From Ahaetulla prasina (taxonomy: Eukaryota; Chordata; Lepidosauria; Squamata; Colubridae), in contig NC_080546.1 of the NCBI RefSeq assembly GCF_028640845.1, positions 83,279,757-83,343,756 on the forward strand: DNA of 64,000 nucleotides, read 5' to 3'. Positions 19,887 to 31,385 of the stretch are shown one piece after another. Under the pieces are notes generated by a model that saw only the letters and a program-made list of their open reading frames with translations, was not told where the DNA came from and did no database searches. Each line of letters opens with the position of its first letter. Position 1 is the first letter of the stretch. Position numbers and translations under genes: made by a program.

Positions 19887-20179
19887 GCTTTGAGTTTATA
19901 TTATTACGGAATAGTAAAAAGATGTGGTTTGATGTTAATGCTTTATTTTACTGCAACACAGAAAGTCAGAAGTCAAAGCTTTCTTTTTCCCCTGTTCCCC
20001 CTCACTTCTGTTTTCCCTCCCCTTCCCTGTCTTCCTATTTGATTTTCTATTTTCTATTTTATTCTATTAAGAAGCTAATAAAATGTTTAAAACATTCTTC
20101 TCACTTAAAGGGAAAGCGCCATCCTTGACTAAAACCTGCTGGCAATTCTTTGTTCATTTGCACACTTATTTGGTACATA

Positions 20180-20541
20180 AAGGTAAAGGTAAAGGTTCCC
20201 CTCACACATACGTGCTAATCGTTGCCGACTCCAGGGGGCGGTGCTCATCTCCGTTACAAAGCCGAAGAGCCAGCGCTGTCCAAAGACATCTCCGTGATCA
20301 GGTGGCTGGCATGACTCAATGCCAAAGGTGCACAGAACGCTGTTACCTTCCCACCAAAGGTGGTCCCTATTTTTTCTACTTGCATTTTTACGTGCTTTCG
20401 AAACTGCTAGGTTGGCAGAAGCTGGGACAAGTAACGGGAGCTCACCCCCATTACACGGCAGCATGAGGGATTCGAACCGCTGAGCTGCCGACCTTTCGAT
20501 CGAGAAGCTCAACGTCCTAGCCCCTGAGCCACCGCGTCCCA
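20180..20541 (-). mobile_element. SINE family A, copy 2, with 16-bp target duplication
   Basis: Complete copy flanked by exact acttatttggtacata (20164-20179 and 20542-20557). This fixes both ends of the family: the aaaggtaaaggt tail at the left and the head ending gcgtccca at the right. Confidence 0.95.
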
Positions 20542-20819
20542 ACTTATTTGGTACATACACCATCATTAAACTGTGATTACACACACTGCTATTTGAGGAG
20601 AATAGCAAAAAAAAAGCAGACAAGAGCACAAAAGAGTTTTAGGGGACTGGAGGTTAAACCATCCATAAATGGTTGCAGATGCCAAGTTTGTTTAGTCCAG
20701 TGACGTCTAAACCTTTGTAAACTGAGTGCCTAATGTGTGTGTGCCAGAAACCTCAAAATGCAATGCGTGTGTGCCCCCCGCATATACCCCACCTCCTGTG
20801 CATGCACACATGCCCCCCT

Positions 20820-21148
20820 GTTAGTTGTTGCCGACTCTAGGGGGCGGTGCTCATCTCCGTTTCAAAGCCGAAGAGCCAGCGCTGTCCGAAGACGTCTCCG
20901 TGGTCATGTGGCCGGCATGACTCAACGCCAAAGGCGCACGGAACGCTGTTACCTTCCCACCAAAGGTGCTCCCTATTTTTCTACTTGCATTTTTACATGC
21001 TTTCGAAACTGCTAGGTTGGCAGAAGCTGGGACAAGTAACCGGAGCTCACCCCGTTACACGGCAGCACTAGGGATTCGAACCGCTGAGCTGCCGACCTTT
21101 CAATTGACAAGCTCAACATCCTAGCCCCTGAGCCAACGCGTCCCTACT
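20820..21148 (-). mobile_element. SINE family A, copy 3 (lacks the 3' tail)
   Basis: The head and body match copy 2, but the last 45 bp or so, including ggttcccctcgcacatatg, are missing at the left. It is the third copy within 1.6 kb. Confidence 0.9.
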
Positions 21149-21282
21149 ATAATAATAATAATATAATAATAATATAATAGTGTTATTGTACTACTCTGTT
21201 AAATATTATTTTGTTTCCAGGATTTCCTTTTTAACTATGTTTCCTTCCCTAATAATTATTTTTCTTTTTATTTAGAGTAGAA
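21149..21282. repeat. (ATA)n-rich segment
   Basis: Short ataataata run at 21149-21178, then AT-rich sequence. Confidence 0.6.
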
Positions 21283-21434
21283 TGAATAGAATAGAATAGA
21301 ATAGAATAGAATAGAATAGAATAGAATAGAATAGAATAGAATAGAGGAGTGGAGTGGAGTGGAGTGGAGTGGAGTGGAGTGGAGTGGAGTGGAGTAGATT
21401 ACAACAGAACAAAACAGAACAGAACAGAATAGAA
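21283..21434 (-). repeat. (AATAG)n then (GGAGT)n and (AACAG)n array at LINE 3' end
   Basis: AATAG units (about 21283-21345) pass into GGAGT units (to about 21395) and AACAG-like units, then meet the LINE tail. The changes are single-base variants of one pentamer that spread locally. Confidence 0.95.
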
Positions 21435-22053
21435 TTCTTTATTGGTCAAGTGTGATTGGACACACAAGGAATTTGTCTTGGTGCATATATTCTCAGAGTA
21501 CATAAAAGAAAAGATACATTTGTCAAGAATCATAAGGTACAACACTTAATGATAGTCATAGGGAACAAATAAGCAATCAAATCATATTAGGAAACAGTCA
21601 ATATAAATCTTAAGGATACCAGCAACAAGGTTACAATCATACAGTCATAAGTGGGAGGAGATGGGTGATGTGAACGATGAGAAGATTAATAGTAGTGCAG
21701 ACTTAGTAAATAGTTTGACAGTGTTGAGGGAATTATTTGTTTAGCAGAGTGATGGTGTTCTGGTAAAAACTGTTCTTGTGTTTGGTTGTTCTGGTGTGCA
21801 GTGCTCTGTAGCATCGTTTTGAGGGTAGGAGTTGAAACAGTTTATGTCCAGGATGTGAGGGATCTGCAAATATTTTCACGGCCCTCTTCTTGATTTGTGC
21901 AGTATACAGGTCCTCAATGGAAGTCAGGTTGGTAGCCATTGTTTTTTCTGCAGTTCTAATTATCCTCTGAAGTCTGTGTCTTTCTTGTTGGGTTGCAGAA
22001 CCAAACCAGACAGTTATAGAGGTGCAGATGACAGACTCAATAATCCCTCTGTA
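21435..22053 (-). mobile_element. L2/CR1-like LINE, 3' part
   Basis: The minus strand has the 3' UTR (tttattggtcaagtgtgattgg on the plus strand) and the end of the reverse transcriptase: ATNLTSIEDLYTAQIKKRAV, FADPSHPGHKLFQLLPSKR, SFYQNTITLLNK. It breaks off at about 22053 (plus-strand ataatccctctg). The array lies at its 3' end. Confidence 0.9.
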
Positions 22054-23010
22054 TATATTTATTTAATATGTAAAATACAAAGGAAAGTAGCAACAGGGAA
22101 TTAAATGAAGGGGAAAAAAGAGGGGAAAAGAAAATGGGAGGGAGGCATTGACTTCCGAGTCTTTTTAGCATATTACAAGATAGAAACACTTCAGCTTCAA
22201 CTTTTCTGCTTTTACACATTAATTATATAACTAAGCATTCCTATAACGACAAATCTAAAACCAAAGTCAGAGTTTTATTTTTTTCATCACAAGCACAAAA
22301 TCCAGAGGTGATATCACAACGAAAAACAAACTTAAATATATTCTCCTCTTTGAATGAAATGATCAGTTTTAATATTAATCAGATTAATATTAATCTGTTA
22401 TTAATATTAATCAGATCCCATCCAGCGAAGTTTTTCATTTAGCTCAGAAATTACAACATCTAGCTGGCAATGTTAAAAACTAACTAATTAAGGCAACTTT
22501 TTTTTGGTAAATAATTTTTATTATACATTTTTTTATAATACATCGTATTTCCAGTTTTGCAATGACAGTCTATTGGCTGTATCCAGTTCTTTTTAAGTCT
22601 ACATAGTATTATACCCCTGTTTATAACCAATATTCTCTTAATCATGCATTATAGTCTCTTTTAAACGCATAATGTTGTACGTCATAGTTATAACCGTTAT
22701 TTTCATAATTGTACCATAACATTCTATATATTTATCTCTCTCTTTTCCCCTCTCTCCTTCCCTCTCCTCCCTTTTCTTCTCCTCCTCTCCCCTCTTTTCT
22801 CTCCCCTTCTCCACTTCCCTCTCTTTCCCTCTCTCCTACTCCTCTCCTCCCATCCATTTCCCTCTCTGCTTCCCTCTTCTTTTGTCTCCTTCCTTTTCCT
22901 CTTCCCTCGATTTTCGCTTAACTTTTTCAAGCTGGATTAAGATTGTCTCAATATTCAACCTGTTGTGATATTTACTTTCTAAAACTGTAATAACATTCTT
23001 CAATAACATC
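22054..23010. other. Low-repeat sequence with a short CT-rich tract
   Basis: AT-rich DNA with no recognised gene. A pyrimidine-rich tract lies at about 22730-22915. A small inverted motif taatattaatcagattaatattaatct occurs near 22370-22405. Confidence 0.45.
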
Positions 23011-23573
23011 TGGTTTGGTTCTGCAACCCAACAAGACAGACATAGGCTTCAGAGGATAATTAGAACTGCAGAAAAAACAATTGCTACCAATCTACCTTCC
23101 ACTGAAGACCTGTATACTGCACGAATCAAAAAGAGGGCTGTGAAAATATTTACAGACCCCTCACATCCTGGACATAAACTGTTTCAACTCCTACCCTCAA
23201 AATGACACTTTAGAGCACTGAGCACCAGAATAACTAGACACAAGGACAGTTTCTTCCCAAAGGCCATCACTCTGCTAAACAAATAATTCCCTCAACACTG
23301 TCTAACTATTGACTAAATCTGCACTACTGTTAATCTTCTCATCGTTCCCATCCCCCATCTCCTTCCACTTATGACTGTATGACTGTGACTTTGCTACTTG
23401 CATCCTTACAATTTATACTGATATTGATTGTTTCCTGATTGCTTATTTGTACCCTATGACTATCATTGTGTTGTACCTTATGATTCTTGATGAACTTTTT
23501 TTTTTAATGTACACTGAGAGTGTATGCAGCAAAGCAAATTCCTTGTGTGTCCAATCACACTTGGCCAATAAAG
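23011..23573 (+). mobile_element. L2/CR1-like LINE, 3' part
   Basis: It starts inside the reverse transcriptase C-terminal domain (WFGSATQQDRHRLQRIIRTA), followed by the C terminus and 3' UTR ending caatcacacttggccaataaag. Frameshifts are present. Confidence 0.9.
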
Positions 23574-23648
23574 AATTCTATTCTATTCTATTCTATTCTA
23601 TTCTATTCTATTCTATTCTATTCTATTCTATTCTATTCTATTCTATTC
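23574..23648 (+). repeat. (TTCTA)n array at LINE 3' end
   Basis: Fifteen pentanucleotide units immediately after the LINE tail. Confidence 0.97.
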
Positions 23649-25620
23649 AAAAACAATAGGTAATAAATCTCTCCATTATGTTTATGGGACATGATAGCAA
23701 CTTTTTGTAGAAGTACCACTTAACTCAATAATGTGTTGTTGCCGTTTTTTAATCTCAGAAGTCAGAAAACAATTGAGCCTTGCCCAGACAAAATGCAATC
23801 TGGATCTTTTAATCCCATATGCAAAAAAATAAAAACATAAAAAAATAAAATCTGGTAACAAATGCTATGACTGGCATAAGCAATGGACAATATTTCTCGG
23901 TGGCCCAATTGGCTTCTGAACAATTGAGTTGGAGAGCTCTCTCCAAAGCAAGCTGAAAAAGACAAAGAAGCAGAGAATGAATTCCAACCTCAAAGCTTAA
24001 TCAGATTCAATTCAAACTGAAATCAGATTTAAAGACACTGGACCCAGTCAATAGTAGCCTGATGTATTTAAGAATGCAAATGCTCCTTGAACATCAATAA
24101 AACATTGTTTTATTTGTTTTTTTTTCTAGGGGAGAAATGGATTGTTCAGAGACCTGCTTTGAAGGAAAACTCTGAAAATATCGAAATAGCCCAAAAAGCC
24201 ACAAGCAAGCCAGCACAATTCTAGGGTGTTTTTGTTTGTTTACCTTGCTTCCAAATCCAGAGCTTGGTAGAGGAAAATGAAGCTTTTTATGACATTAAAC
24301 ACAAACTAAACTTTTAGGATAGTGGCAAATCCCACCACTGCTTACATTTCTAGATGGACTTTACTGATATCATTACCAATGGATTTGGAAGCACAATCGA
24401 ATAAATTGAGGGCAGTAAATCAGACGTTGTACAAAATTTGATTTAACAGATTTACTAATTCCGGTTAGGAAGCCCCTGAGAATGTAAAAATTGTCTGTCC
24501 CTGGCTTAGACGTGACTTCCACTGCTTTTAACTTCCAGTCAGTGATAAGTATGGAGCTTTGACATAAATCTTTCAATAGACTAATGGCTTGAAAACGGAA
24601 TTCTTGAGATTACACTCTATAGAGCAGTGGTAATAACAGGAGAAATTTAATTTTGTGAGCCGAGGGGGGGGGCATCCTTGGCACAGGGGATTATTACATC
24701 CCCTTCAACTTTGCATATTAAAGATGCAAGTAAAATTTGATGAGCGGGAAAAGAGAGAGAGAGAGAGAAAGAGAGAGAAAGTAAGAGATTGTTTATTGCC
24801 AGAGCCGATCAGCAGGTCCTCATCATTAATTTTTGATGTGCTTTCTGTTAAGAGAGGAATTAATGAATTTACTTTGACGTGAAACTCACTGTGCCTCTTA
24901 GTCCTTCCAAACCTCAAAGCTATTATGTGTAAATTTTACAGCAACTATGATAGCCTTTGAAAAGAACAGCCAGGAAGAAAAAAAATAGACATTTCATCAA
25001 GAATAAAAAGCCCGACTGCTTGCAAAAGCCATGGATCTGGGCGGGTTGGGGGGGGGGGAGAGGGAGAGAAAGACCGCCTCGGAGGCCAAAAATAGAAAGC
25101 TAAGAAAGAGATAGAAATATCGGCGGGAGGTGGAAAAAAAGAAAAGGAAGGCTTGCTTTAGAAATGGCTTCTCCCGTGCTTCAACTCTGTGTAAACTGCA
25201 TTGAGAGCAAATGTGTCTTATGGATCATAGGCTCTTTCTTTCTCTACATTGACATACCGGCTGTTTTCAAAAAGAGCCCGGTTTTATTGACAACTCAAAA
25301 GACTCCGGAATTTTTCAAGGAAAGAGAAAAGAAGAAAGCGACAAGCTCAACTACGAGCGAAGGTTCCGTAGATTTAAACAGTACAGTTCCATCAATGCCG
25401 AGGCAGGATACTTGAAAAGGGACGAAGAGGGGCGGGGGGGAAGGCATCCGACATTTGTGGGACCTATTTAGAGGGAGACATTCTTCTGGAGTCTTGGAAA
25501 ATCCCTGTAAGAAAAATGTTCGCATCACTGCAGGCCAGAGAGCTGTCCCGTAGGCTCTATTGTAGATATACTCACTACATATAGTGAGTATGCATATTTA
25601 CTCCTGCAGTGTGCACAACA
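23649..25620. other. Longest low-repeat stretch of the window, about 2 kb
   Basis: I see no known repeat and no recognisable exon. An open frame of 83 codons at 25164-25415 (+) has no family signature. Homopolymer and GA-rich patches occur near 24740-24785. If the window holds conserved host sequence, this is the most likely place. Confidence 0.4.
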
Positions 25621-25624
25621 CGGC

Positions 25625-25749
25625 AAAGGTAGAAGCAGATGGAAGAGGATGAGATGCGCCATTTGATAGTGCCAGTGACACAGCGGACATAGTTTGGGCC
25701 GACTCTGGAAGGCAGTGGAAGGCTGTGGTCCATGGGGTCAGGAGAGTCA
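25625..25749 (+). mobile_element. Bov-B LINE tail fragment
   Basis: The stretch ggcagtggaaggctgtggtc, catggggtcaggagagtcag and aacaacagactaacagagtt is the end of the Bov-B/RTE coding region and tail. Confidence 0.6.
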
Positions 25750-25784
25750 GAACAACAGACTAACAGAGTTGAAGGTCTTCTAAC

Positions 25785-26027
25785 CAGAGGCGGGTTTCAG
25801 CAGGTTCTGACCAGTTCTGGAGAACCGGTAACGGAAATTTTGAGTAGTTCGGAGAACCGGTAGTAAAAATTCTGACTGGCCCCACCCCCATCTATTCTCT
25901 GCCTCCCAAGTCCCAGCTGATCGGGAGGAAATGGGGATTTTGCAGTAACCTTCCCATGCCCATCAAGTCACACCCACCAAGCCAAACCCACAGAACCGGT
26001 AGTAAAAATATTTGAAACCCACCACTA
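25785..26027. mobile_element. hAT-like MITE, cagaggtgggtttcagc family
   Basis: Ends cagaggcgggtttcagc and tttgaaacccaccacta. The 8-bp duplication cttctaac is exact (25777-25784 and 26028-26035). The interior has four gaaccggta motifs, two near each end. Confidence 0.92.
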
Positions 26028-26093
26028 CTTCTAACTCAACCCCCTGCTCAAGCAGGAGACCATATACCATATTTGATAAATGGTTGTCCAGTC

Positions 26094-26381
26094 CAGGGAT
26101 GGGTTTCAAAACTTTTTACTACCGGTTCTGTGGGTGTGGCTTGGTGGGCGTGGCTGGTGGCCATGGCAGGGGAAGGATACTGTAAAATCACCATTCCCTC
26201 CCCTGTCTAGGCGACGTTTACTGCAAAATCCCCATTTCCTCCCGATGAGCTGGGACTTGGGAGGCAGAGAATAGATGGGGGCGGGGCCAGTCAGAATTTT
26301 TACTACCGGTTCTCCGAACTACTCAAAATTTCCGCTACCGGTTCTCCAGAACTGGTCAGAACCTGCTGAAACTCACCTCTG
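26094..26381. mobile_element. hAT-like MITE, same family, opposite orientation
   Basis: Ends cagggatgggtttcaa and ctgaaactcacctctg. Flanks gtccagtc and ctccagcc match at 6 of 8 bases. It lies within the same CR1 tail, 66 bp from the previous MITE. Confidence 0.8.
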
Positions 26382-26490
26382 CTCCAGCCCCTTCTTAAAA
26401 CCCTCCAGTGTTGAAGCACCCACAACTTCTGAAGGCAAGTTGTTCCCCTGTTCATCCTGTCAGGAAGTTTCTCCTTAGTTCTAGGTTGAT

Positions 26491-26825
26491 CAGGCATGAC
26501 TTCATATGGAACAACACACAAACATACAGACATACACACACATTCCACATATCCATGGTACCTCTCACATTCTGGGTAAACATGCTCTGTTTGTCAAAAC
26601 CCCAAGTTATCTTCCCAAATAACTTGAACTTTGCAAGCTTCTTAAGTGTCATCATGAAAGGAGCTAATCTTCACTCCTAGGGCCAGTTATTCCACAGTAG
26701 GCCTCTCCCCATAGAAAGTGCTCATTTTTCTTTTTCTTTTCTTTTTTTCTTTTCAGGATGGGTTTGACTTCCCAATCTGTCTCCAGGTTTGCTTTTTTTT
26801 TTTTTAACTCTATATAACATATAAA
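26491..26825. other. Low-repeat sequence
   Basis: Short (CA)-rich and T-rich runs, otherwise unremarkable. Confidence 0.4.
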
Positions 26826-27640
26826 ATAATAACAGAGTTGGAAGGGACCTTGGAGGTCTTCTAGTCCAACCTCCTGCTGAGGCAGGAAACCCTACACCAT
26901 TTCAGACAAATGGCTATCCAGCATTTTCTTAAAAATTTCCAGTGTTGGAGCATTCACAACTTCTGCAGGCAAGTCGTTTGACTTATTAATTGTTTTAACT
27001 GTCAGGAAATTTGTCCTTAGTTCTAAGTAGCTTCTCTCCTTGATTAGTTTCCACCCGTTGCTTCTTGTTCTATCCTCAGGTGCTTTGGAGAATAGTTTGA
27101 CTCCCTCTTCTTTGTGGCAACCCCTGAGATATTGGAACAGTGCTATCATGTCTCCCCTAGTCCTTCTTTTTGTTAAACTAGAAATACCAAGTTCCTGCAA
27201 CCGTTCTTCATATGTTTTAGCCTCCAGTCCTCTAATCATCTTTATTGCTCTTCTCTGCACTCTTTCTAGAGTCTCAACATCTTTTTTACATCGTGGCAAC
27301 CAAAACTGGATGCAATATTCCAAGTGTGGCCTTACCAAAGCATTATAAAGTGGTATTAACACTTCACGTGATCTTGATTCTATCCCTCTGTTTATGCAGC
27401 CCAGAACTGTGTTGGCTTTTTTAGCAGCAGCTGCACACTGCTGGCTCATATCTAAATGGTTGTCCATTATGACTCCAAGATCCCTCTCACAGTTCCTACT
27501 ATTGAGCAAGGTACCACATATACGGTACCTGTGCATTTTTTTTTTTTGCCTAAATGTAGAATCTTACTTTTTTCACTGTTGAATTTCATTTTGTTAGTTA
27601 CCCCTAAAGTTCAAGTCTGTCAAGATCCTGTTAATAACCA
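26826..27640 (-). mobile_element. CR1 LINE, 3' 0.8 kb
   Basis: On the minus strand it runs from the reverse transcriptase C-terminal domain to the tail ggttggactagaagacctcc, aaggtcccttccaactctgt and ttattatttta. It is 5'-truncated near 27640. Confidence 0.92.
26892..27536 (-). pseudogene. CR1 ORF2 C-terminal domain
   Basis: 214 residues open to a stop at the CR1 terminator. Recognisable segments include [78 protein letters not shown] and [19 protein letters not shown]. This region follows the catalytic palm, which is absent. The frame is intact, which suggests a fairly young insertion. Confidence 0.92.
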
Positions 27641-27649
27641 TGAATAAGT

Positions 27650-28016
27650 TGTTTAGACTTAAAGGCCCTGTTATCCAGATGCTGACATTGCTCCAACATG
27701 GATTTTAACTTCCTGGAAAATCTTGTTAGACCTACCCTGACTGTTCTTTGGAAGGACAGATATTGAAGCTGAAGCTCAAACTCCTTGGCCACCGAATGAG
27801 AAGAGAGAACTCTTTGGAGAAGACCCTGATGTTGGTAAAGATGGAAGGCAAAAGGAGAAGGAAGCAACAGAGGATGAGATGGTTATCTATGTTACTGACA
27901 TAATGAACATGAATTTCAACAAACTCCAGGACGAAGTGGAGGACAATGGGGGCTTGGCATGCAGTGGTCCACAGGGTCACAAAAAGTGGGATATGACTTC
28001 AAGATTGAACAACTAC
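27650..28016 (+). mobile_element. Bov-B (RTE) LINE 3' fragment
   Basis: The decayed translation gives HRMRRENSLEKTLMLVKMEG with a frameshift, then a run of Lys/Arg codons and a DEVEDNGGLACSGPQGHKKW-like end. This is the Bov-B C terminus also seen at 51693 (minus). Confidence 0.7.
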
Positions 28017-28182
28017 AACCAAGTCATAGCTGGTTTTAATCTGGCTGGACTGGATTATATCTAGTGGACCTCATGGATTATGTCTACTAGTCTGGGTTAG
28101 AGCTAATGGATTATATCTAGTCTAATCTAGTCTGGGCTATATCTAGTAGATCTAGTGGATTAAATCTAGCCTAGTGAAAAGA

Positions 28183-28394
28183 CAAGACATGACAGGACAG
28201 GACAGGACAGGACAGGACAGGACAGGGCAGGGCAGGGCAGGGCAAGGCAAGGCAAGGCAAGGCAAGGCAAGGCAAGGCAAGGCAAGGCAAGGCAAGGCAA
28301 GGCAAGGCAAGGCAAGGCAAGGCAAGGCAAGGCAAGGCAAGGCAAGGCAAGGCAAGACAAGACAAGACAAGACAAGACAAGATAAGACAAGGCA
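28183..28394 (+). repeat. (GGACA)n-(GGGCA)n-(GGCAA)n-(GACAA)n array
   Basis: About 210 bp of pentanucleotides that shift by single substitutions from one variant to the next. It abuts a CR1 fragment at the right. A comparable array abuts another CR1 at 55372. Confidence 0.97.
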
Positions 28395-28798
28395 GACATG
28401 ATAGCAATGTTCCAATATATGAAGGACTACCACAAAGAAGAGTGGGTCAACCTATTTTCCAAAACACCAAAAGGCAGGACAAGAAGCAATGGATGGAAAC
28501 TTATCAAGGACAGAAGCAAACTAGAACTAGAAAATTCCTGATAGTGAGAACAATTAACCAGTGGAGTGGTTTGCCTTCAGAAGTTGTGGGTGTTCCATCA
28601 CTGGAGGGTTTTAAGAAGAGACTGGACAGCCATTTCCCTGAAATGGTATAGGTTAGGGTTGGTGCTGAGGATGGCTTGAGAAATAAGCCTTGGGGCAATG
28701 CATAACAGAAGTGTGTTATAGGGCCTCCTGGTTGAGCAGTGAGTTGGAATAGAAGACCTCCAAGGTACCTTCCACCTCTCTTCTGTTGTTATTATATA
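28395..28798 (+). mobile_element. CR1 LINE 3' end
   Basis: Starts gacatgatagcaatgttcc, just after the pentanucleotide array, and ends gaagacctccaaggtacctt, ccacctctcttctgttg and a ttattata tail. Confidence 0.88.
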
Positions 28799-28857
28799 TA
28801 GCAGTGCTGTCTTATTTTAAACCTTGAACACCTGGTGGGGCAAAGAGATTGTATATA

Positions 28858-29135
28858 TTGTTGTTATTAGTTGCAAAGTCATGTCCGACCCATCATGACC
28901 CCATGGACAACTTTCCTTCAGGCCTTCCGGTCCTCTACCATCCCCTGGAGTCCATTTAAGCTCATGTCGACTGCTTCAGTGACTCCATCCAGCCACCTCG
29001 TTCTCTGTCGTCCCCTTCTTTTTTTGACCTCCATCTTTCCCAGCATTAGGCTCTTCTCCAGTGAGTCCTTCCTTCTCATTAGGTGGCCAAAAGTATTTGG
29101 GTTTCATCTTCAGGATCTGGCCTTCTATCGTATAT
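28858..29135 (-). mobile_element. Bov-B (RTE) LINE 3' end
   Basis: The plus strand reads gttattagttgcaaagtcat, gtccgacccatcatgacccc and tcatgtcgactgcttcagtg. This is the complement of the Bov-B tail and C-terminal coding sequence, almost colinear with 51693-52042. Confidence 0.8.
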
Positions 29136-29304
29136 ATAGAAAGGGTTATTTATCAGACCAAGAGGAAGTTTGAATCAATATTTTAGCGAGTTGCTGTTTC
29201 CAAAATAGGTAACCTCCAAAGCAGATCCTCCTCTTGACTGCACTGAAGAGCTTAGCAAGGAAAGTGATCCACTAATTATGTAGCACCATTGACAACTTAA
29301 TAAA

Positions 29305-29644
29305 GGTAAAGGTTCCCCTCGCACATATGTGCTGGTCATTCCTGACTCTAGGGGGCGGTGCTCATCTCCGTTTCAAAGCCGAAGAGCCAGCGCTGTCCGA
29401 AGATGTTTCCTTGGTCATGTGGCCGGCATGACTAAATGCCAAAGGTGCACGGAATGCTGTTACCTTCCCACCAAAGGTGGTCCCTATTTTTCTACTTGCA
29501 TTTTTTAAGTGCTTTCGAACTTCTAGGTTGGCAGAAGCTGGGACAAGGAATGGGACGTTACGCGGCACTAGGGATTCAAACCGCTGAACTGCTGACCTTT
29601 CGATCGACAAACTCAGCATCTTAGCCACTGAGCCACCATGTCCC
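29305..29644 (-). mobile_element. SINE family A, copy 4
   Basis: Complete copy, tail aaaggtaaaggttcccctcg at the left and head ending gagccaccatgtccct at the right. Short flanking repeats cttaataaa occur on both sides. Confidence 0.92.
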
Positions 29645-29773
29645 TCTGACTCTTAATAAATGCTTAAAATTATCTGGTTGGTAACGCATGTGTGCCTCCT
29701 CTAGTTTTGTTACAGTGCAAACAGCCAGCATTATTCCTGCTCTGGACAACTAGCTGCCAACAGGATTTTCAAT

Positions 29774-30405
29774 GTTATTTACTTTATTTTATTTATTTTA
29801 GTATGTCAGACATGTATGACATAACAGGTATAACTATAAAAATGGACATGAGCACATGAAATGAGTAGAAATAAACGGGGACAGTAGGACAGGGACGGTA
29901 GGCGCGCTGGTGCGCTTATGCACACACCCTGAAGCTGTGGGGGTTTAAGGATGTAACAACGGAGTCAGATAGAGCATTCCAGGTGTATTTTCTGCAATTG
30001 AGTTTGGAGCGGTTTACCTTGAGTTTGTATCTATTGTTTGCCCATGTATTATTGTTGTTGAAGCTGAAGTAGTCATTGACAGGTAGGACATTGTAGCAGA
30101 CAATTTTGAGTACTATGCTTAGGTCAGACCGTAGGCACAGTAATTCAAGGTTGTTCAAGCCCAAAACTTCAAGCCTGGTGGCATAAGGGATTCTATTGTG
30201 AGCAGAGGAGTGGAGTACTCTTCTCGTGAAATAATCTGGACCCAATGAATTGTATTAATGTCCGATATACTGTGTGGATTCCAGGCAGACAAGCTGTATT
30301 CAAGGATTGGTCTGGCAAAGGTTTTGTATGCCCTAGTTAGCAGTACAGTGTTACCAGAGAAGAAGTTTTGCAAAATTAGGTTAACAACTCTTAATGCCTT
30401 TTTGG
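29774..30405 (-). mobile_element. LINE family 3 (CR1-like) 3' end
   Basis: The minus-strand translation gives LLTRAYKTFARPILEYSLSA, then DYFTRRVLHSSAHNRIPYAT, RLEVLGLNNLELLCLRSDLS and RKYTWNALSDSVVTSLNP, across frameshifts. The tail at the left is tttactttattttatttatt. Confidence 0.88.
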
Positions 30406-31105
30406 CATTATTTTAACTTTATTTTATTCATATTATTTAAATTCATTTTAACTAAACACCAAACAGCCTTTATTTAACATATAAGACAGCAACCAACACA
30501 TGATGACATCCCGTTTTGTTGTTGTTGTTGTTGTTTTGTTTGTTTGTTTGTTTTGTCCAGTTGCTAATATGATTTGGGATAAATTATTTCATCATTGTGA
30601 GCCTGCATGCCTGCACGTAGCTCAAGCTATTTTCTTCTTCTTCTTTTTTATTTTCTCCCAACTATTCAGAAGCAATTCAAATGCTTTCGGGGCCTAATTT
30701 GTCCTTGCTGACAAAAAATAATTTCATTTAGCAGAATATCATGTCCCACAAACATCTATTTACAATAGTGCATTGGAAAACAAAAAAGTAAGATTTAGAA
30801 AAGCAAGAAAGAGCTCAGAGTTTGTCTGATTGGTTTCCGAGTTCCCAAAATAGACCACGGAATCTATGAATTTGCAGACAATGGTTCTCCTCACAGAAAC
30901 ACCCATCTTCATTATTTATTGTGCATTATCTAGCCCCATGGAAGTGCTCTTGATCAAAGTCAGAATGAGTTATGAGGTTACTAAGCCACTCTAGAACTTT
31001 CTGGTTTTTTTTTTAGATCTTTTGCTTTTGGATGTTCCCAAATAAGAAAGTTGAAAATGAGGCAATGGTTATTCCTGTCATTTGTTTAAGCATGTAGAGA
31101 CATCT
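30406..31105. other. Low-repeat AT-rich sequence, 0.7 kb
   Basis: Short GTT and GTTT runs near 30515-30555. No gene or repeat recognised. Confidence 0.45.
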
Positions 31106-31278
31106 CCACAATTTGTATTGATTTGGTTGTTACCTGATTGCTTATTTGCATCCTATGACTATCATTAAGTGTTGTACTTTATGATTCTTGATGAACTTAT
31201 CTTTTCTTTTATGTACACTGAGAGCATATGCACCAAGACAAATTCCTTGTGTGTCCAATCACACTTGGCCAATAAAAA
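31106..31278 (+). mobile_element. L2/CR1-like LINE 3' UTR
   Basis: Only the last 170 bp or so remain, with the diagnostic tail gtacactgagagcatatgca to ccaatcacacttggccaata. Confidence 0.85.
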
Positions 31279-31380
31279 ATTCTATTCTATTCTATTCTAT
31301 TCTATTCTATTCTATTCTATTCTATTCTATTCTATTCTATTCTATTCTATTCTATTCTACCCTACCCTACCCTACCCAAC
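31279..31380 (+). repeat. (TTCTA)n then (CCCTA)n array
   Basis: About 16 TTCTA units pass into four CCCTA/CCCAA units at the distal end. Confidence 0.95.
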
Positions 31381-31385
31381 CCTAA

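Larger units (their letters stand above)
25750..26490 (-). mobile_element. CR1 3' tail split by two MITEs
   Basis: The CR1 complement appears in three pieces: agagttgaaggtcttctaac, then tcaaccccctgctcaagcag to about 26093, then ctccagccccttcttaaaac through acttctgaaggcaagttg and ctcctt. Both interruptions are MITEs. Confidence 0.8.

Noticed and set aside
25164..25415. 83-codon frame in the low-repeat region as a gene
   Set aside because: No recognisable domain or signal. Length is within chance for the window, though it is the best such frame in that stretch.
28183..28394. CRISPR-like array
   Set aside because: Perfect short tandem pentamers without spacers. The genome is clearly vertebrate.
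28152..28433. 93-codon Cys/Leu/Pro repeat protein
   Set aside because: Translation of the GGCAA-type pentanucleotide array. All three frames give equivalent repeats.
31357..31380. Telomere-like CCCTA repeats
   Set aside because: Only about four units, a pentamer and not the vertebrate TTAGGG hexamer, and continuous with the TTCTA array as a variant block.
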